From: Scytonema sp. UIC 10036
Lineage (GTDB): Bacteria > Cyanobacteriota > Cyanobacteriia > Cyanobacteriales > Nostocaceae
Assembly: GCF_009725235.1 (NCBI RefSeq)
Contig: NZ_WJFC01000106.1
Coordinates: forward strand, 1-43,778
Direction: 5' to 3'
DNA: 43,778 nt
Within the stretch, counting starts at the first letter, position 1; the number at the start of each line of letters is the position of its first letter. A program made the translations under genes and the position numbers. This document shows positions 17,402-25,152 of the stretch, one piece after another. The notes beneath the pieces are model-generated. The model saw nothing but the letters and a program-made list of their open reading frames with translations. It did no database searches and was not told where the DNA came from.

Positions 17402-18118
17402 TTACCCATACCAGCAAAAAGACCAAATAATACTCAGATTGTTGTTGCGACAAAAGCATTTTCCTGATGTTAAAATTTTAAAAGTATTGCAAAGATATTT
17501 TATTTCTGGTATACTAGAAAACATGAAAAATGTAGGTAAATCAGGATAAGTTATTTCTACTGTAAGTTGCCGATTGCTTTCCTGTTGATTTAAGCCTACA
17601 TAGACAGATATCATTTGTGTTGACACTTCAGGCAAAACTATTCTCAATAATTCTTCTAAAGTTGTTAAGATCACCAAACTGCGTTCGGCTGGCTCATCTT
17701 GCCAGTACGTTGGTACATCAAGCCTAAAATAGAGATGGGAATTAGATGCCAACCATGACTGTAGTAAAAATTCAATAGCTAAAGGTAAACCTTCAGGAAG
17801 GTACGCCGAGAATAAGCGATCGCTCAATTGTGCTAGCGATTGATGAAAACTATCAATTTTTTTCAAGCACTCTTGAGTTGTGGTGAGTGAAAACTCCACA
17901 TTATCTTCCGGAAGTAACTCTAGGCTGCGACGTATTGTAAACGACTCTTGCAATAAGTCGTCTCGAATTTTTTCTGCTTCTAGAAAAAGTTTCATGGATT
18001 GTCTAAAAGACCACCAACGTAATGCTTGTTGAGTCCTTTGATAGTAAGTAACAAACCAAAGGAGGGTCATAATATAGACAACAAGAAGCACAATTTGCGT
18101 ACACAATTGATGACTCAC
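17402..18118 (-). CDS. Membrane protein, degenerate histidine-kinase-like
   Basis: A 238-residue protein of uncertain function. One membrane helix lies at the N-terminus (about residues 7-26). A helical region follows (SMKLFLEAEKIRDDLLQESFTIRRSLELL) like the dimerisation helices of HisKA_3 kinases, but without a clear H-box His. The C-terminal half resembles a stripped-down ATPase-like domain (TTLEELLRIVLPE, VEITYPDLP) with no recognisable G1/G2 glycine boxes. A kinase-derived sensor partner or inhibitor for the neighbouring CHASE2 pair is an inference. The start is GTG at 18118, with an alternative ATG at 18070; neither has a good ribosome site. Spacing of 85 bp to the regulator downstream suggests co-transcription. 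Confidence 0.65.
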   Translation of the reverse strand: MSHQLCTQIVLLVVYIMTLLWFVTYYQRTQQALRWWSFRQSMKLFLEAEKIRDDLLQESFTIRRSLELLPEDNVEFSLTTTQECLKKIDSFHQSLAQLSDRLFSAYLPEGLPLAIEFLLQSWLASNSHLYFRLDVPTYWQDEPAERSLVILTTLEELLRIVLPEVSTQMISVYVGLNQQESNRQLTVEITYPDLPTFFMFSSIPEIKYLCNTFKILTSGKCFCRNNNLSIIWSFCWYG

Positions 18119-18363
18119 AGGAAATCGCTATGTCGGCTTTTTCCTAGCGTAAGGAAAAAATATGTTGAGCACATGACTGATTTACGTCAAGTATCTTGTC
18201 TAAACCGGACAAAATCATTCCAATAACAAGCAATTTTCATTTCCGAAAACTGTATTTTGTCTAAGTGTACACAACTTTAAGAGTGTTTTGTTTAAAACAA
18301 CCTACAAAAAGTACTATTACGTAATGCCAGATTTGCTCCTGAAGATTATATAACACATAACAC

Positions 18364-19767
18364 TTACAAATCCGTAATTAACCTTGCCTTCCTGAGTAAG
18401 TATTGCATTGCTGTTTCTTCTTTAGAAATAATGTCAGCTGAGGTATTCATGCCAGCTTGGATGCGACATTGATGATTAGAACTTCCAAAGGAAAGCGCTT
18501 CAGGTTGAATAGTTGCCTCAAAATAGCTCAAAGTAGATGCTGCATGACCTTGCCCGTTTGGATTAGATTGAGGTGTAATCACGTCTGGAGAAATGCTTTT
18601 GACAACACCTTTGAGAGTCCCGTAATCAGGGTAAGGACAGGCATCGATTCGCAGATGCACGTCTTGACCTACTTCGACATTCTTAACTTCAGTAACAGGA
18701 ACCATTGCCTTGATAACTAAAGGTGCATTCTGAGGCACAATTTCAGCAACGGGTTCTGATAGACGCAATACTTGACCGGGATTGCGTAAATTTAGCTTAA
18801 GAATGGTACCATCACTAGTAGCACGAATAACACTATCTTCTATTTTAATGTTATTTTTTTGGATTTCCTTCTGAGTTTGTCTAACTTGATTTCGCATCTC
18901 AATTCGTCGCTGGATAAGAGCATTTTTTTCTCTTAAGAAAGCAGAAATGCTTGCTGTCCCTCTAGCTGCTTCTTGAGCAATTCTTTCTTGAGCAATCTCC
19001 ACTGTTGCTTGACTTGGATTGATAGCAGCCATAGCTTTCCGAACATTAGCTCTAGCAATATCTACAGACTCGTGTTCTGCTTTGACTGATGATTCTGCCT
19101 GTTCTACAGAAAGACGTTTTTGATCCACCTCACGCTCGGCGACTGCACCTTCGTCTACAAGTTGTTGATAGCGATCGCGTTCTCTTTTAGCAAATTCTAA
19201 AGCTGCTTTTGTTTTCTCCAAGTCTGACTCAGCTTTTTTTAAATTTGCCTCAGCTGCTAGTAATTCATTTTCCGTTTTAATTTGCTGCTCTTTATACTCC
19301 CGTTGATTGCGTGCTAAATCGGCTTTAGCAGAAGCAATTGTCCTTTCTATAACTTTTTTTTCCGCTTTAATTTGATTGTCTAAAGCGCTAATTTGTGCAT
19401 CAATTTGTGTGATTTGTAAATTTCCTTCTTGGATACTTGAACGCAACTGACTATTTTTGACATGAAGTTCTAAATCATCAATACGAGCGATGATGTCTCC
19501 TCTTTTAACAACCTGATTTTCTTGAACAAAAATATTTTTAATAGTTCCTTCAATAAATGGTTGTACAAGACGAATTTCTCCAACGGGACGCACGTTTGCT
19601 GGTGCTTTCACGGTTACGTTGTATTTTACAGAGGAAGCAAGACTGATTCCTGCACCAACAGTTCCTACAAGAGTGATTCCTACTAAAGATGTCCACGGAC
19701 TAACAGGAGGAAGAAGTTCTTCACTGCTAATGGAAGGAAATAATTTTTGATTTTCGGTAGAGAGCAT
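18364..19767 (-). CDS. HlyD-family membrane-fusion (adaptor) protein
   Basis: A 467-residue periplasmic adaptor for type I secretion. It has a short cytoplasmic N-terminus, a membrane helix at about residues 25-45, a biotinyl-lipoyl-like half (VRPFVEGT-like and VKRGDIIARIDD), a long coiled-coil hairpin (about 110-320, rich in Glu/Lys/Gln), the second lipoyl half (ATSDGTILKL, NPGQVLRLSEPVAEI) and a beta-barrel C-terminus. It should link the ABC exporter encoded 78 bp upstream on the same strand to an outer-membrane TolC, which is not encoded in this window. The frame is open further upstream, but GAGG 8 bases before ATG at 19767 fixes the start, and the upstream extension is STRR-like sequence. 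Substrates are probably the double-glycine peptides at 22.4-25.4 kb. Confidence 0.93.
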   Translation of the reverse strand: MLSTENQKLFPSISSEELLPPVSPWTSLVGITLVGTVGAGISLASSVKYNVTVKAPANVRPVGEIRLVQPFIEGTIKNIFVQENQVVKRGDIIARIDDLELHVKNSQLRSSIQEGNLQITQIDAQISALDNQIKAEKKVIERTIASAKADLARNQREYKEQQIKTENELLAAEANLKKAESDLEKTKAALEFAKRERDRYQQLVDEGAVAEREVDQKRLSVEQAESSVKAEHESVDIARANVRKAMAAINPSQATVEIAQERIAQEAARGTASISAFLREKNALIQRRIEMRNQVRQTQKEIQKNNIKIEDSVIRATSDGTILKLNLRNPGQVLRLSEPVAEIVPQNAPLVIKAMVPVTEVKNVEVGQDVHLRIDACPYPDYGTLKGVVKSISPDVITPQSNPNGQGHAASTLSYFEATIQPEALSFGSSNHQCRIQAGMNTSADIISKEETAMQYLLRKARLITDL

Positions 19768-19844
19768 AGATATTACCTCGTAATAAAGTGAGTGGCTAAT
19801 GGTCAGTAGTTTATAACTACTAACTACTAGCAATCTTGCCAACT

Positions 19845-21995
19845 TTAGGGAATTAAAAATTCTCGATGCTCTCCTTCGAGAGAGAGCAATTCTTCCACAG
19901 AACCTTGAAGTTTTAACTTACCTTGCTCTAATAAAATCACCCAATCTGCTCGGTTAATTACTCTAGGACGGTGAGTAATCATAATTGTGGTTTTTCCTTG
20001 ACGGTGTTTTAACAGTCGATCCAAAACTTGTGACTCACTGACTGGATCTAATCCAGCGGTGGATTCATCCAAAATCAAAACTGCTGGATCTGTGGCAATA
20101 GCTCGTGCGATCGCCAATCGCTGACGCTGTCCGCCAGAAATATTGGCACCAAACTCTCCTAGTATGGTTTGATATTTGTCAGGTAGTTTACTGATAAATT
20201 CATCAGCTCCTGCAACTTGACAAGCTCTCACAATCTGTTCAAAACTAAGATGGGGCGAGCCTAAGCGGAAATTTTCGATAATAGAACGACTCCAAAAATG
20301 AGCGTCTTGAGGAACTAAAACTACCTGTTGCCTGAGACAATCGAGAGACAAATCGTATATATCATAAACTCCCAAGCGAATACTGCCTGAGCTTAAAGGA
20401 TATAATCCAGCAATGAGTTTAGCCATGGAGCTTTTTCCACAACCAGATTTACCGATGAGAGCAATAACTTTACCACCAGGGATTGTTAAAGAAAAGTTTT
20501 CTAATAAATCTACTCGACCTGCATAGTGGAAATTGACATTTGTACAAACAATGTCAGCATTTCCTGAAATTTTAGCATATGGTTTCTTACCATCGCCTTC
20601 ATTTTCTGGCGTTGCATCTATAACTTCTGTTAAGCGTTGTGTAGCAGTTTTTGCACGCGTAAACTCATCTACAAAGCTAATGAGAGTTCCAATCAGTGAC
20701 AAAAAATTGCCATTCATGGAATTAAACGCTAGCAGTTGTCCTATACTCAGATTTTCTGCTGAGTTAATAACTAAATTGCCACCAAACCAAAGCAAAATAA
20801 CACTGCCGATCGCAGAAACAAAGCTAGAAAAGGTGTTGTTGACAATACTGATTTGAATAGTCCGGAGCGTTAAGCTAGCAAGACTGCTAAATTTACTTTG
20901 AAACTCATCCCAAAACTGTGGCGCTGCCGTAGTACTTTTAAGAGTCATTGCTCCTTTAAAAGTTTCTACTAAAACACCTTGTGTTTCTGCTTCTGTAATT
21001 AAAAGCTCGCGGGTTTTATTCCGCAAAGTTGGTTGGAAGATAATTGTAGATGTGGTCATCATTATAGCGATGAATATAGCCACTACAGTCAACTTCCAAC
21101 TATAGAAAATCATGATACCGAAAGAAACTGCTGCAATAAAAATTTTGCTAGGTAGAGTGACAACAACTTGAGAAACGAGACGATTGATTTGATCGATATC
21201 CCGTAAGCGGCTGACAATTTCCCCACTACGTCGGGATTCGTAGTAAGACAGAGGCAGTCTCAAAATTTGTCGCCCAAATTCTAGAACCAGCCCTAATTGT
21301 AATCTTTGTGCAAAATGAGCGATTAAGTTAGATTGTACCCAGGTAATGCTGCTAGAAATAAGATTCATGACAACTACAGCGATCGCCACAGTCGTCAACA
21401 GCTTTGTATCACCTCTAACCAGTACATCATCTGTAAGGATTTGTAGCAAAAAAGGCGAAGCGAGAGAGAGCAATCCTAAAATCAAGTTTAAAGGTAATGC
21501 TTGCGCCAGAATTTTACGAAAAATCCAAACTCGTTTGAAGAAACGCTCAAATCCTGAGACTTTATCATTTTCTTGTGCAAAAAAGCGAATTGGATCTGGT
21601 TCTAGTAAAAGCATTAACCAGTCTTTCCAACCATCTGCTATCTCTTTCTCAGTTAGATAACGGATACCTACTGCAGGATCGGCAACAACACATTTCTTAC
21701 CTTTTTTGCCGTACAAAACAACCCAGTGATTTCCTTTCCAATGAACGATCGCTGGTAAAGGTGCTTCATTCATGCGATCGATAAGTTCTGGTGAAGTTTT
21801 AACTGGGCGAGCATTAAAACCTAGGGTTTCAGCTCCTCGTTTCAACCCCAATAAAGTTGTACCTAATTGTCCAGTGCCAACCACTTCACGGATGTGATTT
21901 AGGGTGAAATTACGTCCATAATGTTTGGCAACTGATGCTAGACAAGCAGCACCGCAATCTTCTTCACTGTGTTGTAAAACGTGAGCGTATTTCAT
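19845..21995 (-). CDS. C39 peptidase-ABC exporter (double-glycine leader processing)
   Basis: A 716-residue fused exporter. The N-terminal C39 cysteine peptidase (about residues 1-135) has Cys in QHSEEDCGAAC, His in NHWVVLYG and Asp in ADPAVG. A six-helix ABC transmembrane domain follows (about 165-440), then the ATPase with Walker A GKSGCGKSS, signature ISGGQRQR, Walker B VLILDES and the H-loop MITHRP. Such proteins cut leader peptides after Gly-Gly and export the mature peptide. The frame reaches a TTG at 22037, but ATG at 21995 (MKYAHVLQHS) gives the standard family N-terminus; neither has a good ribosome site. The HlyD gene follows and six Gly-Gly leader peptides lie upstream on the same strand, so substrate and exporter are adjacent. 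Confidence 0.95.
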   Translation of the reverse strand: MKYAHVLQHSEEDCGAACLASVAKHYGRNFTLNHIREVVGTGQLGTTLLGLKRGAETLGFNARPVKTSPELIDRMNEAPLPAIVHWKGNHWVVLYGKKGKKCVVADPAVGIRYLTEKEIADGWKDWLMLLLEPDPIRFFAQENDKVSGFERFFKRVWIFRKILAQALPLNLILGLLSLASPFLLQILTDDVLVRGDTKLLTTVAIAVVVMNLISSSITWVQSNLIAHFAQRLQLGLVLEFGRQILRLPLSYYESRRSGEIVSRLRDIDQINRLVSQVVVTLPSKIFIAAVSFGIMIFYSWKLTVVAIFIAIMMTTSTIIFQPTLRNKTRELLITEAETQGVLVETFKGAMTLKSTTAAPQFWDEFQSKFSSLASLTLRTIQISIVNNTFSSFVSAIGSVILLWFGGNLVINSAENLSIGQLLAFNSMNGNFLSLIGTLISFVDEFTRAKTATQRLTEVIDATPENEGDGKKPYAKISGNADIVCTNVNFHYAGRVDLLENFSLTIPGGKVIALIGKSGCGKSSMAKLIAGLYPLSSGSIRLGVYDIYDLSLDCLRQQVVLVPQDAHFWSRSIIENFRLGSPHLSFEQIVRACQVAGADEFISKLPDKYQTILGEFGANISGGQRQRLAIARAIATDPAVLILDESTAGLDPVSESQVLDRLLKHRQGKTTIMITHRPRVINRADWVILLEQGKLKLQGSVEELLSLEGEHREFLIP

Positions 21996-22442
21996 AAAGA
22001 TATAATGCTTGCTTTGATTTTCCTGTTTGTTATTCAAAGGTGTTTGGTCGTATGACGCATTAAGAGTACCCTGACACGTATGAGTAGCCCATACACTATA
22101 AAAACAAGGCTACACAAACAAAGCCCGCACGTGCCAATTCTGCACAAGCTTACGCAGGCAAATTTCGTCCATGTAGCCACAACCATTTTTGTCAATTTTT
22201 CTGCTTTTTGCATCAAATTACACAATAGAGGAAGTTTAAGAGTATCGCATTAACGTTTTGTGCCAATTCGACTACCTTTGACAGAAAAAAAGATTACATA
22301 TTTCAGAAATGATTATTGCCGGAAACTACATGAAAGAGCCGCCATCTCTGTCAAGACTAGCCATGCTAGTCTCTACATATTAGAAAATCATGCGTCCAAA
22401 CCAAAATCCGAGCAGTATTGCTTCCGTACTTCCTAGTGAAAG
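21996..22442. other. Spacer between exporter and first peptide gene
   Basis: No convincing gene; a 63-codon frame here is rejected. It contains the duplicated peptide-gene 3' flank (22344-22420) with the small hairpin GACTAG-CCATG-CTAGTC at 22355-22371, and presumably the exporter promoter. Confidence 0.5.
22344..22420. repeat. Duplicated 3' flank of peptide genes, copy 1
   Basis: It closely matches 23598-23675, sharing CTCTGT-AAGACTAGCCATG, TCTCTACA and CCAAAAT. Each copy lies directly 3' of a Gly-Gly peptide gene (22443 and 23679), which suggests duplication of a gene together with its downstream flank. Confidence 0.75.
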
Positions 22443-22670
22443 TTATGTCCAGCGTTTTTTCTTTTTGTGACTCCGAGTGTCAAATATGAACGCCTGTTCC
22501 CAAGCAAACTGGATTTCTTCTGGAGTCAAGCCAGGATTACCAAATAATACCCCAGCACCTAATATAAACATATAAGTATCTAGATCGAAACCCACACGAG
22601 AGCGTCCTCCGCTTACTGTAGATGCTTCTTGTGAAGAAATTTCTGTAAAAAGTGGATGGTGTTCTTTCAT
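22443..22670 (-). CDS. Double-glycine-leader peptide precursor, 75 aa (family A, extended)
   Basis: A 75-residue precursor. The leader LFTEISSQEASTVSGG ends in Gly-Gly, the cut site for C39 peptidases such as the one at 19845. The core GFDLDTYMFILGAGVLFG then NPGLTPEEIQFAWEQAF is a divergent relative of the three peptides at 24047, 24763 and 25153. It adds a basic tail (RSHKKKKRWT) that the others lack. The core has no Cys, so lanthionine or sulfur crosslinks are unlikely; the hydrophobic GAxxxFG stretch suggests a membrane-active or self-associating helix (inference). Same strand as the exporter, 448 bp upstream of it. Bacteriocin-like activity is plausible but not shown by sequence. Confidence 0.82.
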   Translation of the reverse strand: MKEHHPLFTEISSQEASTVSGGRSRVGFDLDTYMFILGAGVLFGNPGLTPEEIQFAWEQAFIFDTRSHKKKKRWT

Positions 22671-23152
22671 TGCTTTTACTTTTTAATATGTTTGATGGAA
22701 TGCAGGTCTGGTAACTTAAAAGCAAAAACGACAGCCATGATTTTTTATTCACGACCCTCTATTCTAAACTTTTAGTTATGCGAGATATTTGGCAAACACA
22801 ACCCTAGCGGCTTAGTTCATGTTCTTCACAATTAGAAACAAGAAAGCTTTTATTGATTCTACAAAGTTCCTACCTTTCTAGGTAGTGTTTTAGAGCTAGA
22901 TACCTGCTTGCTTAAATCCTGGGAGCGCATTGCTTAGTAGTAGCAAATATTGATTTCACTAAGAAGTCACACACAGATGTATATCTGCACCTTTCTAAGC
23001 AGGAATATTTAAGCAATTCAATAACAAAAGATAACTTTATCTATCTTTATGTCTTTTAATTTTTACATTGGTCTATGCTCTACGATATTTTGTATATCTC
23101 AAGAAGAGCAATTTAGATCGTCTAATGTTATGCTACTGGAATAGTATTCCGT
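22671..23152. other. Divergent spacer, peptide gene / RHH pseudogene
   Basis: 482 bp, AT-rich, no gene supported. It should contain the promoters of the peptide gene at 22670 (minus) and of the ribbon-helix-helix gene at 23153 (plus). Confidence 0.5.
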
Positions 23153-23464
23153 ATGTCAATACCTATGTCTAGAAAAAATGCTAAAAACCTTTGTATTCAG
23201 CTATCACCAGACGAGCAAAAACTGCTTGAAGAATACTGCTTAAAAACTGATAGAACTAAGAGTGATGTCAATACTGCAAGGGCTGAGAGTTTTTGTAGGT
23301 TGGGTTTACCGTGTGTGAAACCCAACAAATATTTGTAAATGTTGGGTTTCGTTCCTCAACCCAACCTACGTAATTTCATTGTTTAAGCTTAACCGACAAG
23401 TATTGAGAGTGATGTAGTTCGTGAATTGGTCAGAGGCTTGAAAAGTTCTTTAGATAGCAAATAA
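23153..23464 (+). pseudogene. Ribbon-helix-helix (CopG-like) gene split by a MITE
   Basis: As it stands the frame codes for 38 native residues followed by element-derived sequence, stopping at residue 61. Removing the element and one copy of the 10-bp duplication (that is, 23269-23415) joins 23153-23268 to 23416-23464. This restores a continuous 54-residue protein ending SDVVRELVRGLKSSLDSK and TAA at 23462. The restored protein reads as a small ribbon-helix-helix DNA-binding protein: beta strand KNLCIQLSPDEQ, helix LLEEYCLKT, turn DRTKSD, second helix VVRELVRGL. Such proteins are repressors or antitoxins; no toxin gene is adjacent. The insertion separates the first helix from the second and should abolish function. 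A terminator-like hairpin follows at 23534. Confidence 0.93.
23269..23405 (+). mobile_element. MITE-like element, copy C (137 bp), in RHH gene
   Basis: The ends are CAATACTGCAAG and CGACAAGTATTG, with a perfect 10-bp target duplication AGAGTGATGT (23259-23268 and 23406-23415). The interior is nested palindromes: GTAGGTTGGGTT at the left matches AACCCAACCTAC at the right, with GTTGGGTTT / AAACCCAAC inside. No coding capacity. Confidence 0.95.
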
Positions 23465-23533
23465 GTCTTACTAAAGAATTATGCAAAAAGTGAGCCGTGT
23501 AGTTTTTTCCATTTTTTATATAAAGAAACTAGA

Positions 23534-23582
23534 AACTGGAGCATCATAACGATGTTCCAGTTTTCAATAAAATTTTGTTTTT
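23534..23582 (+). terminator. Terminator-like hairpin after the RHH pseudogene
   Basis: AACTGGAGCATC pairs with GATGTTCCAGTT (one G-T wobble) around a 5-base loop. A run of T residues begins about 12 bases after the stem. Confidence 0.6.
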
Positions 23583-23597
23583 TTTACTTGAGTCATA

Positions 23598-23675
23598 ATC
23601 TCTGTAAAGACTAGCCATGGCATATCTCTACACATTGAACAATTGTGCGTTAAAACCAAAATTTGAGTGGCAGTA
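23598..23675. repeat. Duplicated 3' flank of peptide genes, copy 2
   Basis: Counterpart of 22344-22420. It ends three bases before the stop codon of the peptide gene at 23679. Confidence 0.75.
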
Positions 23676-23678
23676 ATC

Positions 23679-23915
23679 TTACTCACCAAACTTATTTAGA
23701 AACAGGTTTAACCAAATCCTTTCGTCCCCAGACAATTTACCATTGGCTGGCGGTAAACTATGATCGCTTGGATTAGGTTCAGCGTTCGCTAACTTATCCA
23801 AAATCTTGTTTATTTCTAAGTAAACTCCTCCTATAATCTGTCCTCCAGAAACAGCAACACAATCTTCTGCTACAAGTTCTGTAAACAATGAATTTGTCTT
23901 ATTTATCTGTGTCAT
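23679..23915 (-). CDS. Double-glycine-leader peptide precursor, 78 aa (family B)
   Basis: A 78-residue precursor. The leader SLFTELVAEDCVAVSGG is of the same type as the neighbouring peptides and ends in Gly-Gly. The core is unrelated to them: it begins QIIGGVYLEINKILDKLANA, then a Pro/Asn/Ser-rich middle (EPNPSDHSLPPANGK), and ends with the amphipathic SGDERIWLNLFLNKFGE. A second GG (IIGGV) lies six residues further on, so the exact cut site is not certain. A 17-bp perfect inverted repeat (23961-23998) sits 46 bases upstream of the start; a near-copy lies at the same distance from the peptide gene at 24419. It is expected to be exported by the ABC system at 19845. Confidence 0.8.
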   Translation of the reverse strand: MTQINKTNSLFTELVAEDCVAVSGGQIIGGVYLEINKILDKLANAEPNPSDHSLPPANGKLSGDERIWLNLFLNKFGE

Positions 23916-23960
23916 TTTTTACTACCCATCTATCGCTTTATTTGCATTTTATTTATGAAG

Positions 23961-23998
23961 CTAAATACTGAAACATTATTAAATGTTTCAGTATTTAG
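23961..23998. promoter_or_regulatory. 17-bp perfect inverted repeat upstream of the family-B peptide gene
   Basis: CTAAATACTGAAACATT (23961-23977) pairs perfectly with 23982-23998 around a 4-base loop. It lies 46 bases 5' of the start at 23915 and 49 bases 3' of the peptide gene at 24047. It could be an operator, an attenuator or a terminator. There is no T run, and the matching repeat at 24630 makes a position-specific role more likely. Confidence 0.65.
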
Positions 23999-24046
23999 TT
24001 AAAAATCTAGAGAATTGTATAGACTTTTCTCCAAATTTATCAATGA

Positions 24047-24250
24047 CTAGATAGTTTCTACTTGAACAGCAGTTTCAAATGCAAACTGAAGTTCGGCTGG
24101 GGACAATCCAGGCTGACCAAAAACTGTAGCTGCGCCAATTATGAAGAGGTAGCCAGGAAGGTTAAAGTCAACATCAAGACCACCGCTAACAGTAGCAGAT
24201 TCTTCAGCAGAGATTTCAGCAAATAGTACATTCTTGTCAATAGCTTTCAT
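24047..24250 (-). CDS. Double-glycine-leader peptide precursor, 67 aa (family A)
   Basis: A 67-residue precursor: leader LFAEISAEESATVSGG, then the Cys-free core LDVDFNLPGYLFIIGAATVF with GQPGLSPAELQFAFETAVQVETI. It is almost identical to the products at 24763 and 25153, at DNA level too, so these are recent tandem copies. The core is hydrophobic in the first half (a possible GAAxxFG helix-packing face) and acidic/amphipathic in the second. Cleavage after Gly-Gly would leave a 43-residue peptide. No dedicated modifying enzyme lies on this strand; the PqqD-like protein at 25978 is the nearest candidate for leader recognition. Confidence 0.87.
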   Translation of the reverse strand: MKAIDKNVLFAEISAEESATVSGGLDVDFNLPGYLFIIGAATVFGQPGLSPAELQFAFETAVQVETI

Positions 24251-24418
24251 GATGAATAGCTCCTATGTTGCAATTTGTTTTTTAAGTTGAATATTTGCCT
24301 GAATTTTCCAAGCAAATGAGTAGAAGTGTCCGATAACTCAGGTAGGCTTTACTCTACATTAAACTTCTAAAAGAGAGTTAGATTTGCATGATGAAACCGT
24401 TTGGTAAATTCAAATTCT

Positions 24419-24586
24419 CTATGACCACTGTAGAGGATTAAATTCTATAAGTGGGTTATCAAATGCATCTAGGATAACGATCGAGCCATCTTTCAAAGGT
24501 TTCCATTTATATTTGCCACCTGAAACAACAGCAGACTCTTCTTTACTCAGTGTTGAGAAAAGTGAGGTTGTTGTAGTTGCTTCCAT
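24419..24586 (-). CDS. Double-glycine-leader peptide precursor, 55 aa (family C)
   Basis: A short 55-residue gene found by its leader: SLFSTLSKEESAVVSGG is the same leader type as in the neighbours. The core is different: KYKWKPLKDGSIVILDAF followed by DNPLIEFNPLQWS, with two Trp and no Cys. Gly-Gly cleavage would release a 31-residue peptide. The ribosome site is weak (GGCGGT, 4 bases before ATG). An imperfect inverted repeat at 24630-24667 sits 44 bases upstream, matching the position of the repeat before the gene at 23679. It lies between two family-A copies, so the family-A gene duplication has occurred around it. Confidence 0.8.
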   Translation of the reverse strand: MEATTTTSLFSTLSKEESAVVSGGKYKWKPLKDGSIVILDAFDNPLIEFNPLQWS

Positions 24587-24629
24587 TTTTACCGCCTATT
24601 TGTCCATACACTGCGGTTAACGAATAAGT

Positions 24630-24667
24630 CTAAATACTGAAACACAATTACATATTTCAGTATTCAG
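24630..24667. promoter_or_regulatory. Inverted repeat upstream of the family-C peptide gene
   Basis: CTAAATACTGAAA (24630-24642) pairs with TTTCAGTATTCAG (24655-24667), with one mismatch and a 12-base loop. It shares the sequence AATACTGAAACA with the repeat at 23961 and has nearly the same distance to the next start codon. Confidence 0.6.
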
Positions 24668-24762
24668 AACTTTATACACTTACTCAGTTATCTTTAAAGC
24701 CTTTCTAAGTAAGTTTGGAAAGCCTGTAATGATTGACAGAACTTTCTCAAGTCTTTCAATCA

Positions 24763-24966
24763 TTAAATAGTTTCTACTTGAACAGCAGTTTCAAATGCAA
24801 ACTGAAGTTCAGCTGGTGACACTCCAGGCTGACCAAAAACTGTAGCTGCACCAATTATGAAGAGGTAGCCAGGAAGGTTAAAGTCAACATCAACACCACC
24901 GCTAACGGTAGCAGATTCTTCAGCAGAGATTTCGGAAAACAGAACCTTATTTTCGATAGCTTGCAT
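24763..24966 (-). CDS. Double-glycine-leader peptide precursor, 67 aa (family A)
   Basis: A near-identical twin of the 24047 product. The leader is LFSEISAEESATVSGG; the core differs only by VDVDFN for LDVDFN and GVSPAE for GLSPAE. The conserved core with varied leader positions outside the Gly-Gly motif suggests the core is under selection. No Cys. The start ATG follows a usable purine-rich stretch (AGGAGT about 7 bases upstream on the coding strand). Confidence 0.87.
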   Translation of the reverse strand: MQAIENKVLFSEISAEESATVSGGVDVDFNLPGYLFIIGAATVFGQPGVSPAELQFAFETAVQVETI

Positions 24967-25152
24967 GGTTGGTAACTCCTGTGATTTAAATGTTTAGAGT
25001 AACTTCTATTTAAAGATTGTCGATCGTTTCTTGGAATGGAAGCCCAAGAATACTAGTTCTCAGCCCCTTATTCCTCCATCTTGCGTGGAACATTCAAAAC
25101 TACTTAGTTGTGTTTGAAGCTTTTCTGAGTAGTCTTGAAGTATTCCCTAATA

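Noticed and set aside
22034..22225. 63-codon frame upstream of the exporter on the minus strand, hydrophobic and Cys-rich
   Set aside because: No ribosome site, overlaps the possible TTG start of the exporter, no leader motif, and composition looks like chance; not reported as a gene.
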